Shown piece after piece: positions 1 through 8,317 of a stretch of DNA of 64,000 nucleotides; the first letter of the stretch is position 1; each line of letters begins with the position of its first letter. The translations under genes were made by a program, and so were the position numbers. This DNA comes from an uncultured Monoglobus sp. (GTDB lineage Bacteria; Bacillota; Clostridia; Monoglobales; Monoglobaceae). Where the stretch lies: contig CANRHV010000002.1 in NCBI GenBank assembly GCA_947630505.1, positions 1 through 64,000 on the forward strand, in the 5' to 3' direction. A model generated the notes under the pieces. It saw nothing but the letters and a program-made list of their open reading frames with translations. It did no database searches and was not told the DNA's origin.

Positions 1-1
1 G

Positions 2-742
2 CTCACAAGCGGCGGAGCGGAGATAGCCGGAACAATAGCTCCGATCGACGCGGAGGCGTCGTTTGATGACCCGAACGTGATGTACGCGAGGACGTTTGTG
101 TTTACGCCGGCTTCCGAGCTGTCGGGCAGCGTAAGCGCGCGCGTCAGCGGAGCCGTGAGCTACAGCGGAACTCCGATGGCGGAATACAGCGCGAACGTTG
201 ATGTGAAAGTTGAACCCGAACAGCTCGTTGTTGCGGAAAGCGTGAATGTGGCCTACAATTCAACCGCGGAAATAGAGTTTACGCTGCTGCCCAAGGAAGC
301 GGCGGCGGGAGCGAAAGTCGGCGTAAAGAGCACAGCTCCAAATATTGTTCCCGTTTTGAGTGAAAGCGTAACGCTCGATACCGAGGGCAGAGGAAAAATC
401 CTCGTAAAAGGAGACCTACCGGGCAGCGGCGATATAATCCTGTCGGTGGACGGAACCGATATTTCCGAGACGGTGCACGTCAATGTGGGCTCGGTATCCG
501 GGGGAAGCTCAATAATTCCGATCGAGATAAACGGCGCGGGCGCGGGACATGTTATACTTGTCGCCGCGTATGACGGAAACGGAGTTTTGGTCGGCTATGC
601 CGATCAGATCGCTTCGGGAACGGGTGCCGACACCGTGGATCTTCGCTGCGGCCCAAACGCAAAAACCGTGAAGATCATGGAATGGGAGTCGCTTGACAGC
701 CTAAAGCCCGTTAAACCCGCCGAGGAACGGCAGATAAACTAA
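2..742 (+). CDS. C-terminal part of an exported/surface protein (5' end outside window)
   Basis: The frame is open from base 2, so the true start lies upstream and the ATG at 77 is internal. About 246 residues are visible. They are rich in Ala, Gly, Ser and Val with alternating beta-strand patterns, as in Ig-like or bacterial surface domains. The final 80 residues follow a Ser/Gly linker and end in a motif (KIMEWESLDSLKPV) resembling the 'LWDSLDSMKP' tail I associate with extracellular clostridial polysaccharide-active proteins. That resemblance is from memory. No catalytic motif is visible in this part. A bidirectional terminator follows the stop, and the next gene is convergent. Confidence 0.6.
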   Translation, partial: LTSGGAEIAGTIAPIDAEASFDDPNVMYARTFVFTPASELSGSVSARVSGAVSYSGTPMAEYSANVDVKVEPEQLVVAESVNVAYNSTAEIEFTLLPKEAAAGAKVGVKSTAPNIVPVLSESVTLDTEGRGKILVKGDLPGSGDIILSVDGTDISETVHVNVGSVSGGSSIIPIEINGAGAGHVILVAAYDGNGVLVGYADQIASGTGADTVDLRCGPNAKTVKIMEWESLDSLKPVKPAEERQIN

Positions 743-750
743 AATTAAGC

Positions 751-785
751 AACAAAAAAGACGCCCTGCGGCGTCTTTTTTGTTG
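751..785. terminator. bidirectional intrinsic terminator
   Basis: AACAAAAAAGACGCC pairs perfectly with GGCGTCTTTTTTGTT around a CTGC loop, giving an A-tract on one side and a U-tract on the other. It sits between the convergent surface-protein and ireB genes, so it can serve both strands. Confidence 0.9.
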
Positions 786-791
786 GTTTAA

Positions 792-1040
792 TTAATTGTT
801 GCTCACATAGAATGAGACCAGCTCGTCGAGGATCTCGTCGCGCTCAAGCTTGCGGATAAGACTTCTGGCGCCGCCGTAGGATGTGATGTAGGAGGGGTCG
901 CCTGACAGGATGTATCCCACGATCTGATTTATCGGATTGTAGCCTTTTTCGTTCAGCGCCTCAAACACCGTCATTATTATTTTTTTCGGGTCGGGCCGCT
1001 CCATGTCTATTTGAAATTTTTTGGTTTCCTGATTTTCCAT
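792..1040 (-). CDS. ireB: IreB family regulatory phosphoprotein (DUF965/UPF0297)
   Basis: Small 82-residue cytosolic protein. The central [17 protein letters not shown] and [12 protein letters not shown] segments are the hallmark of the UPF0297/IreB family. In Enterococcus the family is a substrate of the PASTA kinase IreK and modulates cephalosporin resistance. The start is fixed by AGGAGGTG eight bases upstream. In many Firmicutes this gene sits beside alaS and ruvX; here it follows pheT instead, separated by a heptamer repeat array. The kinase link is family knowledge. The phosphorylatable N-terminal threonine is plausible (ETKKF) but unproven. Confidence 0.9.
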   Translation of the reverse strand: MENQETKKFQIDMERPDPKKIIMTVFEALNEKGYNPINQIVGYILSGDPSYITSYGGARSLIRKLERDEILDELVSFYVSNN

Positions 1041-1055
1041 TTAAAAACACCTCCT

Positions 1056-1093
1056 AACGTAGTGATTAGCGATTAGTGAATAGTGAATAGTGA
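1056..1093 (+). repeat. period-7 repeat array, copy A
   Basis: Reads AACGTAG, TGATTAG, CGATTAG, TGAATAG, TGAATAG, TGAG: tandem heptamers with consensus NGANTAG. It fills the gap between the 3' end of pheT and the ribosome site of ireB. Copies with the same AACGTAG head occur near 8198, 10243, 24757, 43158, 63170 and 63338. Confidence 0.8.
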
Positions 1094-1100
1094 GAGAGAT

Positions 1101-3446
1101 CTATCTCAGCTCGGCGTTCACGCCGTCCTTGAGAGCGGCGAGTATCTTTTCGGTCATGCCGCTTACCTCGTCGTCGGTCAAAGTCCTGTCGGCGGCGCGG
1201 AACTTCAGCGAGTATGCCACGCTCTTTTTGTTTTCGCCGACCTGCTCGCCCTCGTATACGTCGAACAACTTAACTTTTTCGAGAATATCGCTGCTCACGC
1301 TGTTTATGATTTTCTCGATCTCGCCGACGCTTATGTCCTTTTCGACAACAAGCGCTATGTCGCGGCTTGAGGACGGGAACTTGGGCAGCGGCTTGTATGT
1401 TCTGTCAAACGAGGCGTGCTCGATTATCGTGTTGAGGTCAAGCTCTGCGGCGTATATGTCGGCGTCTATCTTAAAGCTGTCGGCCACCGCGGGATGGATC
1501 TGGCCGATATAGCCGACGAGGTCGTTTCCCGCCGTTACCTTGGCGCATCTGCCGGGGTGGTATGACGGGTTTTCTTTTTCGGTTTCAAATACGACGTCCG
1601 AAACGCCGAGACGGCTCAAAAGATTTTGGACTATGCCCTTGAGATCAAAGAAATCGGTTTTGCCGTACATGCCGATCGCCACGATCTGCCGCTCGTCGGG
1701 CAGGGTCTCGCCGATCGGGTTGTATGTCATGCCAAGCTCGAAGATCTTGGCCGATGAGGCTCTGCGGTTGTAGTTGACCTTGAGGGTTTTTATTATCGAC
1801 GAGAGCATCGAGGTTCTCATAACGCTGTTTTCCTCGCCCAGAGGATTTGTGATCTTCACAACATTGTCCATGGGAACGCGGGTCTGCTTAAATTCTTTGG
1901 GGTCGATGAAAGAGTAGGTCATTGCCTCGTACAGCCCGCAGCCTGTCAGCGTGTTCTTGATACTGTCAACGATCTTCTGTTTAAAGGTCTTGCCGCCCAC
2001 AACTACTCGGCCCTGCATCATTGTGACGGGCAGATTGTCGTAGCCGTACAGTCTGGCGACCTCCTCGGCGATGTCCGCCATGCTTTCTATGTCGCCGCGG
2101 AAGGTGGGAACGATCACGTTTCCGTCCTTCACCTCAAACTCCAGGCGGCCGAGGTACTCGATCATGTCGCTCTCGGGAATGTCGGTTCCCAGAAACTTGT
2201 TGATTTTTTCGGGCTCAAAGGGGAGCACGGTGTTTTGCTTTTTCACGGGATACACGTCGATCACGCCGCCTACGACCTCGCCGCCGCCCATGTCCTGAAG
2301 CAGCTCGCAGGCGCGGTTTATCGCGGGCAGACAGTTTTCGCTGTCCAGTCCTTTTTCAAACAGCGCTGACGCGTCGGTCCTCATGCCCAGCGCTTTCGCG
2401 CCGCGGCGAACCAATACAGGATTAAAGCACGCGCTCTCAAACAGCACGGTCGTGGTGTCGTCGGTAACCTCGGAATTGGCTCCGCCCATAACGCCCGCCA
2501 CGCCGATGGCGCGCTTTTCGTCGGATATGGCGATCATGCCCGACTTCAGCTCTCTGGGCTTGTCGTCCAGAGTTTCAAGCATCTCGCCGTTTCCGGCGTC
2601 ACGCACGATTATTTTTCTGCCCTCAACATGGTCGAGGTCATAGGCGTGCATCGGCTGACCGTATTCAAGCATGATATAGTTGGTGATGTCGACCACATTG
2701 TTGATCGCGCGGAGACCCGCGGCGGTCAAACGGTTCTGCATCCATTTGGGCGAGGGGCCGATCTTGACGTTTTTGACCGCTCTGGCCGTGAATCTGGAAC
2801 AGAGCTTGCTGTCCGCGATCTCAACTGCGGCGTAGTCGTTCACGTCCTCATCGTTGCCGGTGGCCTTTACTTCGGGAATTTTAAAATCTCTCGCGAAGGT
2901 GGCGGCCGTCTCGCGGGCGAGGCCGATTATGCTCATGCAGTCGGGGCGGTTTGATGTTATCTCAAATTCCGCCACGCTCTCGTCAAGACCCAGAGTGTGA
3001 GTGATGTCCTCGCCTATCGGGGTATCGTCGGGCAGGATCAGTATTCCGGTGGCGCGCTCCTTGGATATGCCCAACTCGTCGGTTGAGCACATCATGCCGA
3101 AGCTCATAACGCCTCTGAGCTTGCCCTTGGTTATCTTAATGCCGCCGGGCAGGGTGCTTTTGTGTTTGGCGACCGGCACTACCGCGCCCTCGAACACGTT
3201 GGGCGCTCCGGTGACTATCTGTATTTCCTCGTCCCCCACGTCGACTTGGCACACGACCAGTTTGTCCGCGTCGGGATGCTTTTCTATCTTGGTGATCTTG
3301 CCAACGACCACATTTTTAAACTCGGCTCCGAGGTTTTTTATTCCCTCAACTATCGAGCCGCTCATGGTGAGCCGGTCGGCGTATTCCTTTTCGGATATGC
3401 CGTCGGTGTTCATGTAGTCCTTGAGCCATGAAAGTGGTAAGTTCAT
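1101..3446 (-). CDS. pheT: phenylalanyl-tRNA synthetase beta subunit
   Basis: 781 residues, normal for bacterial PheT. The N-terminal OB-fold tRNA-binding domain (NVVVGKITKIEKHPDADKL, about residues 45-65) is followed by B3/B4 and B5 regions and the PheS-like core. The C-terminus carries the ferredoxin-fold anticodon-binding domain (KFPSSSRDIALVVEKD). With PheS it forms the alpha2-beta2 enzyme that charges tRNA-Phe and edits misacylated Tyr. The start is supported by AGGAGG eight bases upstream. Unusually, pheS is not adjacent: a kinase-like gene of 510 bases lies between them on the same strand, so the three probably share the promoter ahead of pheS. Confidence 0.97.
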   Translation of the reverse strand: MNLPLSWLKDYMNTDGISEKEYADRLTMSGSIVEGIKNLGAEFKNVVVGKITKIEKHPDADKLVVCQVDVGDEEIQIVTGAPNVFEGAVVPVAKHKSTLPGGIKITKGKLRGVMSFGMMCSTDELGISKERATGILILPDDTPIGEDITHTLGLDESVAEFEITSNRPDCMSIIGLARETAATFARDFKIPEVKATGNDEDVNDYAAVEIADSKLCSRFTARAVKNVKIGPSPKWMQNRLTAAGLRAINNVVDITNYIMLEYGQPMHAYDLDHVEGRKIIVRDAGNGEMLETLDDKPRELKSGMIAISDEKRAIGVAGVMGGANSEVTDDTTTVLFESACFNPVLVRRGAKALGMRTDASALFEKGLDSENCLPAINRACELLQDMGGGEVVGGVIDVYPVKKQNTVLPFEPEKINKFLGTDIPESDMIEYLGRLEFEVKDGNVIVPTFRGDIESMADIAEEVARLYGYDNLPVTMMQGRVVVGGKTFKQKIVDSIKNTLTGCGLYEAMTYSFIDPKEFKQTRVPMDNVVKITNPLGEENSVMRTSMLSSIIKTLKVNYNRRASSAKIFELGMTYNPIGETLPDERQIVAIGMYGKTDFFDLKGIVQNLLSRLGVSDVVFETEKENPSYHPGRCAKVTAGNDLVGYIGQIHPAVADSFKIDADIYAAELDLNTIIEHASFDRTYKPLPKFPSSSRDIALVVEKDISVGEIEKIINSVSSDILEKVKLFDVYEGEQVGENKKSVAYSLKFRAADRTLTDDEVSGMTEKILAALKDGVNAELR

Positions 3447-3478
3447 ATATATTCCTCCTACTGTTATATGTCTTGTTT

Positions 3479-3988
3479 TTAAAGATTATTCAGAAAATCT
3501 CTGACCTCGCGCGGGTTTTTAAGGGTTTCGGCACGCTTTCCCGAAGCGGCCGCCTCGCGGATCGCAGAGCGGTATTTCCCGCGGTTTTTCCGACCGTCGA
3601 GCAGCACCCAACGCAGAAACTCGGCGTCAAGCTTTTCGGGGCAGCCCTCGCCCATGTCGGGGCGGGATCTTCCGCGGTAGTTAAGGTACCGCTTTATCAC
3701 CCGAAACAGGCAGATGAAACGGTTGAAGTCCAGAAACACGACCGTGTCCGCCGTATCAAGGCGCTCGTCAAACAGCACCTTCATATAGTTGCCGTCTATG
3801 ACCCATTTTTCCCTTTCGAGAACGGGACGCAGGGCGTTCCGTTTATATTCTCTGCCGCTTTCGACCCAGCCGGGCAGCCAGTGGAGCGCGTCCAGATGGG
3901 TCGGCTCGGTCCCGATTTTTTCGGCTATTCGCCGCGCCAGCGTGGATTTGCCCGCTCCCGAAAATCCGAATATCATTACTCGTTTCAT
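3479..3988 (-). CDS. P-loop kinase-like protein (FlaR/topology-modulation type)
   Basis: 169 residues starting MKRVMIFGFSGAGKSTLARR, a classical Walker A loop (GFSGAGKST). HLDALHWLPGW and WVIDGNY follow, the pattern of adenylate-kinase-like proteins annotated as 'DNA topology modulation protein FlaR'. The true substrate of this family is not established. The gene sits between pheS and pheT on the same strand, 37 bases after pheS and 32 before pheT, so it is probably co-transcribed. Its ribosome site is weak, suggesting low expression. It could be a nucleotide or small-molecule kinase; nothing in the sequence links it to tRNA charging. Confidence 0.75.
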   Translation of the reverse strand: MKRVMIFGFSGAGKSTLARRIAEKIGTEPTHLDALHWLPGWVESGREYKRNALRPVLEREKWVIDGNYMKVLFDERLDTADTVVFLDFNRFICLFRVIKRYLNYRGRSRPDMGEGCPEKLDAEFLRWVLLDGRKNRGKYRSAIREAAASGKRAETLKNPREVRDFLNNL

Positions 3989-4025
3989 ATAATCATTCCG
4001 AATAAATGTTTTATAGTATAAATAT

Positions 4026-5051
4026 TTATATCTTAAATTGCTTTAAGAATTGAAGGTCGTTTTCGTAGAACAGGCGCAGGTCCTTTATTCCGTAGCGGAA
4101 CATGGTCACGCGCTCAAGGCCCATGCCGAACGCGAAGCCCGAATATACCTCGGGGTCGATGCCGCAGTTGCGCAGCACCTTAGGGTGGACCATTCCGCAG
4201 CCCAGTATCTCGATCCAGCCCTCGCCCTTGCAGATGTTGCAGCCTTTGCCCTTACAGTTGAAGCACGAGATGTCGACCTCGGCGCTGGGCTCGGTGAACG
4301 GGAAGTGATGGGGACGGAAACGGAGCCTCGTGTCGTCGCCGTACAGCTTTTTGGCGAATACCTCGAGCGTGCCTTTAAGGTCGGCCATCGTGATGCCTTT
4401 GTCGATAACGAGACCCTCGACCTGATGGAACACAGGCGAGTGAGTGGCGTCGACAGTGTCGCTTCTGTAAACCCTGCCGGGCGAAATTATGCGTATGGGC
4501 GGCTTTTGCTTTTCCATGACGCGCACCTGCACGGGAGAGGTCTGGGTCCTGAGCAGCACGTTGTCGCTGATATAGAACGTGTCCTGCGTGTCTCTCGCGG
4601 GGTGGTCGGGCGGCAGATTCAGCGCCTCGAAGTTGTAGTAGTCAAGCTCGACCTCGGGGCCCTCGACGATCGAAAATCCCATGCCGATGAATATGTCTTG
4701 CAGATCGTCGAGCACTGTGGTGAGCGGGTGCTTGGCGCCCGTCTCGGGCTTTCTGCCCGGCAGCGCCACGTCGATGGTCTCGGCCTTGAGCTTCATTTCC
4801 TTAGCCAGCTCGGTCAGCGCTTTTTTCTTTTCCTCAAGAGCGCTCTCGATACCCGAGCGCACCTTGTTCGCCAGCTGTCCGATCACGGGGCGCTCCTCTT
4901 TTGAGAGCTTGCCCATGCCCTTCATAACCGCGGTGAGCTCGCCTTTCTTGCCGAGATATTTTACTCTGAGCGCTTCAAGGGCGTTTAAGTCCGCCGCGTT
5001 TTGAAGCTCGCTTTCGGCGCTCAGTTTTATGCTGTTTAACCGGTCTTTCAT
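4026..5051 (-). CDS. pheS: phenylalanyl-tRNA synthetase alpha subunit
   Basis: 341 residues. The N-terminal coiled coil (about residues 1-85) binds tRNA. The catalytic class II domain shows [16 protein letters not shown] (motif 2 region) and [17 protein letters not shown] (motif 3). A Cys-rich insert ([12 protein letters not shown]) resembles the zinc-type loop found in many Firmicute PheS proteins. The ORF track begins nine codons upstream, but the ATG at 5051 follows GGGAGG at ideal spacing and is chosen here. A strong promoter lies about 45 bases upstream. There is no room for a T-box leader. Confidence 0.97.
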   Translation of the reverse strand: MKDRLNSIKLSAESELQNAADLNALEALRVKYLGKKGELTAVMKGMGKLSKEERPVIGQLANKVRSGIESALEEKKKALTELAKEMKLKAETIDVALPGRKPETGAKHPLTTVLDDLQDIFIGMGFSIVEGPEVELDYYNFEALNLPPDHPARDTQDTFYISDNVLLRTQTSPVQVRVMEKQKPPIRIISPGRVYRSDTVDATHSPVFHQVEGLVIDKGITMADLKGTLEVFAKKLYGDDTRLRFRPHHFPFTEPSAEVDISCFNCKGKGCNICKGEGWIEILGCGMVHPKVLRNCGIDPEVYSGFAFGMGLERVTMFRYGIKDLRLFYENDLQFLKQFKI

Positions 5052-5094
5052 TATATAACCTCCCAATAGTGTTTTCACAAATTGTCATCTAACT

Positions 5095-5123
5095 ATTTTA
5101 ACATATAAAATTACATATTTCAA
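5095..5123 (-). promoter_or_regulatory. sigma-A promoter of pheS
   Basis: On the minus strand: TTGAAA, 17 bases, TAAAAT, with an extended -10 (TGT before TAAAAT). It places the start site some 35-40 bases ahead of the pheS ATG. Confidence 0.8.
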
Positions 5124-5159
5124 GCCAAAATAATAAATTTTGTAAGATAATTTAAAAAG

Positions 5160-5187
5160 AAAAAACCTTCGGGGTTTTCCCGAAGGC
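5160..5187 (-). terminator. intrinsic terminator of the rsmD-coaD-coiled-coil operon
   Basis: On the minus strand: GCCTTCGGG, loop AAAA, CCCGAAGG, then a run of six T. It lies just after the stop of the coiled-coil gene and before the pheS promoter. Confidence 0.85.
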
Positions 5188-5198
5188 TCGATTTTGTC

Positions 5199-5723
5199 TT
5201 ATTCGATGGGCTGCGCGTTGTCGGCGGGAACTCCCGCGGCTGCCGCGGGAACGACATTGCCGTTGCTGCGCATTTCGCTTCTGTTGCTGCGAACTATGTT
5301 CACGCACTGCTCCAGGTCTTTCATTGACGACATAACAACCTTCTCGACTGTCTCAAGCAGACTGTCGGCGTAGTTGTATGAAGAATCCGAGATCTGCTGA
5401 GCGTTGCTGCGCGCGTTCTCGATGATCTGGTTGCCCTGAACGATCGCCTTTTTCGTGATCTCGTTCTCGTTCACCATGGCGATGATCTTGTCCTCGGCGC
5501 TCTTGATAAGATTGTCGGACTCGGTCTGAGCCTCCTGAAGGATCCTCTGGCGCTCTTCTTTTATCCATTTGGCCTGCTTAAGGTCCTCGGGAAGCTTCAG
5601 CTTTATCTCCTGAAGCACATCAAGCAATTCGTCCTTGTCGAGAATGCAGCGGCCTGAAAACGGCACCGAAGCGCCTTTATCAATTATATCCTCCAGTTCA
5701 TCCAACAGTTCTAATGCATCCAT
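5199..5723 (-). CDS. coiled-coil cytoplasmic protein of unknown function, coaD-linked
   Basis: 174 residues, mostly heptad-patterned helix from about residue 45 to 150 and rich in Glu, Gln, Lys and Asn. It has no signal peptide or membrane segment, and the C-terminus is an Ala/Pro-rich tail. Proteins of this size and makeup often follow coaD in Clostridia and are loosely annotated as 'ATPase' or V-type subunit-H-like, but I see no ATP-binding motif. The track uses a TTG three bases after the Shine-Dalgarno; the ATG at 5723, nine bases after AAGGAGG, is the likely start. It ends the rsmD-coaD operon. Role unknown. Confidence 0.7.
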   Translation of the reverse strand: MDALELLDELEDIIDKGASVPFSGRCILDKDELLDVLQEIKLKLPEDLKQAKWIKEERQRILQEAQTESDNLIKSAEDKIIAMVNENEITKKAIVQGNQIIENARSNAQQISDSSYNYADSLLETVEKVVMSSMKDLEQCVNIVRSNRSEMRSNGNVVPAAAAGVPADNAQPIE

Positions 5724-5756
5724 TTGCAAATACCTCCTTAAAAATATAAAGCCGAA

Positions 5757-6245
5757 TTATGCGTCCGCGTTTTCAAAACGGCTTTTAATAATAGGGATTA
5801 AATCGTCCGGAACGAGCCCGTCAAGACATCCGCCGTACTTCGCGATCTCCTTAACGATGCTGGAGCTTAAAAACATGTAGTCCTGACTTGTGTGCAAAAA
5901 CAAAGTCTCAAGCTCCGGGTTCAGCGTACGGTTGGTCAATGCCATCTGGAATTCGTACTCGAAATCAGATACCGCTCTAATTCCCTTAATAATTATACTT
6001 GAATTAATATTTTTCATAAAATCCGCGAGCAGCCCGGAAAACGAACAGATTTTAACGTTGTCCATATCTTTTGTCACGCTCTTGAGCATCTCCACGCGCT
6101 CCTCAACCGAAAAAGACGGCTGTTTTGAGCTGTTTATAAGTACCGCCACAATAAGTGTGTCAAACAGGCGGGACGCCCGCTTTATAACGTCAAGATGCCC
6201 GTTGGTGCATGGGTCAAAGCTGCCCGGATACACAGCAGTTTTCAT
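5757..6245 (-). CDS. coaD: phosphopantetheine adenylyltransferase
   Basis: 162 residues, the usual length. It transfers AMP from ATP to 4'-phosphopantetheine, the penultimate step of coenzyme A synthesis, in the cytosol. The nucleotidyltransferase signature YPGSFDPCTNGHLDVIKRA contains the TxGH motif. IKGIRAVSDFEYEFQMA and SSSIVKEIA near the C-terminus are also diagnostic. The start follows AGAGGTGAGG, and the gene begins only four bases after the rsmD stop, so the two are translationally linked. The rsmD-coaD pairing is conserved across Firmicutes. Confidence 0.97.
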   Translation of the reverse strand: MKTAVYPGSFDPCTNGHLDVIKRASRLFDTLIVAVLINSSKQPSFSVEERVEMLKSVTKDMDNVKICSFSGLLADFMKNINSSIIIKGIRAVSDFEYEFQMALTNRTLNPELETLFLHTSQDYMFLSSSIVKEIAKYGGCLDGLVPDDLIPIIKSRFENADA

Positions 6246-6249
6246 AGCC

Positions 6250-6837
6250 TCACCTCTGCATAACCGTTATTATAGTCTTGCCGTACCGCGCCTCTCTTAT
6301 GACATTGAAGCCGCACCGCGAAATTTCCTCTCCTCCGACCTCGGTCTCGGCCACGATCACGCCGCTAACGCTAAGCAGGCCGAGCCTGCCGATCTCGCCG
6401 AGTGCTTTTGTGACGTGCCCCTTGTTGTAGGGCGGGTCAAGGAATATTATGTCAAAGCCGCGATCATTGTCAAATCGGGCCCCGCCGGGTGTCGCGGCGG
6501 TCACGGTTCCGTTTGCGAGGCGCTTGATCAGCGGATACGCGTCGGTCTTAAACAGCGCGGCCCCGTCCATCAGACCGGAGCCGATGAGATTTGACTCAAC
6601 GATTTTATATGACGATGGGTTTTGCTCTATGAACACGGCGCCCTCGGCGCCTCGGCTCAATGCCTCGATCCCCATAGCTCCGCTGCCCGCGAACATGTCA
6701 AGCACAAAACCGCAGGGCAGATGAGACTGAATAATATTAAAGACCGATTCCTTTACCCTGTCGGTTGTGGGACGGGTGCTGAGCCCGTCGGGAGCCTTTA
6801 ATTTGTATCCTCGTCTTTTGCCCGATATTATTCGCAA
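6250..6837 (-). CDS. rsmD: 16S rRNA (guanine966-N2)-methyltransferase
   Basis: With the start used here the protein is 195 residues, typical of RsmD. The track starts 21 codons earlier, but a TTG at 6837 follows TGGAGGC at good spacing and gives the family N-terminus (LRIISGKRRGYKL). SAM-binding motif I is DMFAGSGAMGIEALSRGA and the catalytic motif is FLDPPYNKG. It methylates G966 of 16S rRNA. It is the first gene of the rsmD-coaD-coiled-coil operon, preceded by a clear promoter inside the region that the longer ORF would occupy. Confidence 0.93.
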   Translation of the reverse strand: MRIISGKRRGYKLKAPDGLSTRPTTDRVKESVFNIIQSHLPCGFVLDMFAGSGAMGIEALSRGAEGAVFIEQNPSSYKIVESNLIGSGLMDGAALFKTDAYPLIKRLANGTVTAATPGGARFDNDRGFDIIFLDPPYNKGHVTKALGEIGRLGLLSVSGVIVAETEVGGEEISRCGFNVIREARYGKTIITVMQR

Positions 6838-6888
6838 AACAAGCCTCCAAACGAAAGAATTTTTCAAAATAATTACATTCACCTTATA

Positions 6889-6917
6889 TTTATATATCAA
6901 AATTGTAAATTTGTCAA
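6889..6917 (-). promoter_or_regulatory. promoter of the rsmD-coaD operon
   Basis: Minus strand TTGACA, 17-base spacer, TATAAA. It starts transcription roughly 45 bases before the TTG start of rsmD and independently of the upstream RNA gene. Confidence 0.75.
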
Positions 6918-6967
6918 GGGTTTTAAATAAATTTGTAAAAATACAGCGATTTTAACAAATTATTTGC

Positions 6968-7176
6968 CGACATAAATAAACCCCGCGATTGCCGTAGAAT
7001 GACTAAAGTAAAAACCTGGAAACCAGGTGGGATTTTCTCGGAAACTTTACAAGTCCACTGGACGACCCCGAAGGGTGTGAGGCATGTGCGCCGCCCCCGA
7101 AGATTAAAATCCCTTAATAATTTTGTTGGTTTTACATTAATGTCATAATTACGCACAACGCAGGGAATTATTTTAT
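6968..7176 (-). ncRNA. ssrS: probable 6S RNA
   Basis: About 205-210 nt predicted transcript with its own promoter. The two ends pair into a closing stem (ACATAAA...TTCCCTGCG with CGCGGGGTTTATTTATGT). Further in, ATGAC pairs GTCAT and GTAAAACC pairs GGTTTTTAC. The apical arm closes with GGGATTTT/AAAATCCC. Between the last two stems lies an internal loop whose 3' strand folds into the hairpin ACCTGG-TTT-CCAGGT. This long rod with a central bubble, the size, and the TTCCCTGCGTTGTGCG start match 6S RNA, which binds RNA polymerase holoenzyme. The overlapping 77-codon ORF has no ribosome site. The identification rests on structure and remembered consensus. Confidence 0.7.
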
Positions 7177-7182
7177 GTTCAT

Positions 7183-7211
7183 ATTATATCATATAAAACA
7201 TGAAATTACAA
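7183..7211 (-). promoter_or_regulatory. promoter of the 6S-like RNA
   Basis: Minus strand TTGTAA, 17-base spacer, TATAAT. The predicted start about seven bases downstream coincides with the 5' strand of the closing stem. Confidence 0.75.
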
Positions 7212-7336
7212 CACATATTTATGTTCTTTTTATAACAATTTTAATTGATTATTGTTACAAACGTTTCTGTTTTGTTACAAGTTTTTTCGGGCGGTTTACA
7301 GAGAATTAACAATTTCTTGTTTCCATATTTTTTGCA

Positions 7337-7364
7337 TTGAAATTATATTTTATTTAGGTATAAT
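7337..7364 (+). promoter_or_regulatory. promoter of mecA
   Basis: TTGAAA, 16-base spacer, TATAAT in an AT-rich intergenic region, about 85 bases ahead of the mecA start. Confidence 0.65.
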
Positions 7365-7450
7365 TAAAATTGTGAGCGCATATTTTTGATTATAAATATA
7401 TTGATAAGCTTTTATATTGATACGGTTTTCGAAAAATCAGGAGAAAAAAT

Positions 7451-8077
7451 ATGAGAATCGAAAAAATTAACGAAAATAAAATAAAGGTTCTGATCGACAC
7501 CGACGAGGCTCGGGAATGGAACATCAGCGCCGGCAACATGGCGTCCGATTCGCCCGCGGTTCGGGAGATGTTCAGGACCGCTATACGCCTGGCGCAGCAG
7601 GAGGTACGGTTCAGCATCGACGGCGCCAAGCTGTTTGTCGAGGCTATTCCCGAGCATACCGACGGATTCGGGATGCTGATCACCAGAATTTTCAGCGACA
7701 AGGACCTAAACGCCGCGGTTGCCAACTGCTCCTACAGAGGCAAGATCAAAAAACGCTGTCTCTATCCCGAGAACGCGGAGAGCAAAATAAAAAGCTGCCG
7801 CATATTCCGTTTCGGTGATTTCGACAACGTGTGCCGCGCGGCCGAGGCGATACACAGAGATTTTTCTGGCGACAGCATGCTGTATAAATGCGACGGCAGC
7901 TATTATATGCTGCTGGCGCCCGACGACATAAGAATTATGCTGAGCGTTGAAAAAATAATGCTTGAGTTTTCCGACAAGCAGAACCGCACGCTCATATCCC
8001 ACGGCAGGCTCAACGAGCTGGGCGATATCATGATAAAGCATGACGCGGTGAATGTGCTGGTCGAGTATTTTTCGTAG
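7451..8077 (+). CDS. mecA: adaptor protein MecA
   Basis: 208 residues beginning MRIEKINENKIKVLIDTDEA, the characteristic MecA N-terminal substrate-binding domain. After an acidic/variable linker, a C-terminal domain (about residues 115-205) delivers substrates to ClpC. In Bacillus, MecA targets ComK and other proteins for ClpCP degradation. The gene has its own promoter and a strong terminator, so it is monocistronic. The ribosome site is a modest GGAG. Identification is by N-terminal pattern, length and low-complexity middle; substrates in this organism are unknown. Confidence 0.85.
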   Translation: MRIEKINENKIKVLIDTDEAREWNISAGNMASDSPAVREMFRTAIRLAQQEVRFSIDGAKLFVEAIPEHTDGFGMLITRIFSDKDLNAAVANCSYRGKIKKRCLYPENAESKIKSCRIFRFGDFDNVCRAAEAIHRDFSGDSMLYKCDGSYYMLLAPDDIRIMLSVEKIMLEFSDKQNRTLISHGRLNELGDIMIKHDAVNVLVEYFS

Positions 8078-8094
8078 ATGATGCTTACATATGG

Positions 8095-8118
8095 GAGGAC
8101 GGCCTCGGCCGTCCTTTT
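8095..8118 (+). terminator. intrinsic terminator of mecA
   Basis: GGACGGCC, loop TC, GGCCGTCC followed by TTTTAATTTTTT, 20 bases after the mecA stop. Confidence 0.9.
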
Positions 8119-8173
8119 AATTTTTTGTCGGTTTTACACAGTTATCGGCCCGTGTGAGGGCTCGGCTTTTTAA

Positions 8174-8202
8174 TTGACATATTTTGAGTTTTGTGCTAAC
8201 AT
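8174..8202 (+). promoter_or_regulatory. candidate promoter of the GS-like gene
   Basis: TTGACA, 17-base spacer, TAACAT. The -10 hexamer overlaps the first bases of heptamer array copy B (AACATAG...), so the repeat appears to contribute part of the promoter. Confidence 0.5.
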
Positions 8203-8236
8203 AGGGATTAGCGATTAGTGAATAGCGAATACGCGG
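8198..8236 (+). repeat. period-7 repeat array, copy B
   Basis: AACATAG, GGATTAG, CGATTAG, TGAATAG, CGAATAC, GCGG. It is nearly the same as copies at 1056 and 24757. A short CGCGG/CCGCG complementarity follows, as in the copy at 24757. Confidence 0.75.
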
Positions 8237-8317
8237 ATATAATTCATCCTAAAATGTTAAGATGTGCCCGCGATCGTTGGGTTTATTGATTCGCGAAATT
8301 TTAATATAGAAAGGGTA

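Noticed and set aside
5052-5160. T-box or other leader upstream of pheS
   Set aside because: The promoter is about 45 bases from the start codon, leaving no room for a T-box.
6923-7156. 77-codon minus ORF
   Set aside because: No ribosome site; covers the 6S-like RNA with extensive end-to-end base pairing.
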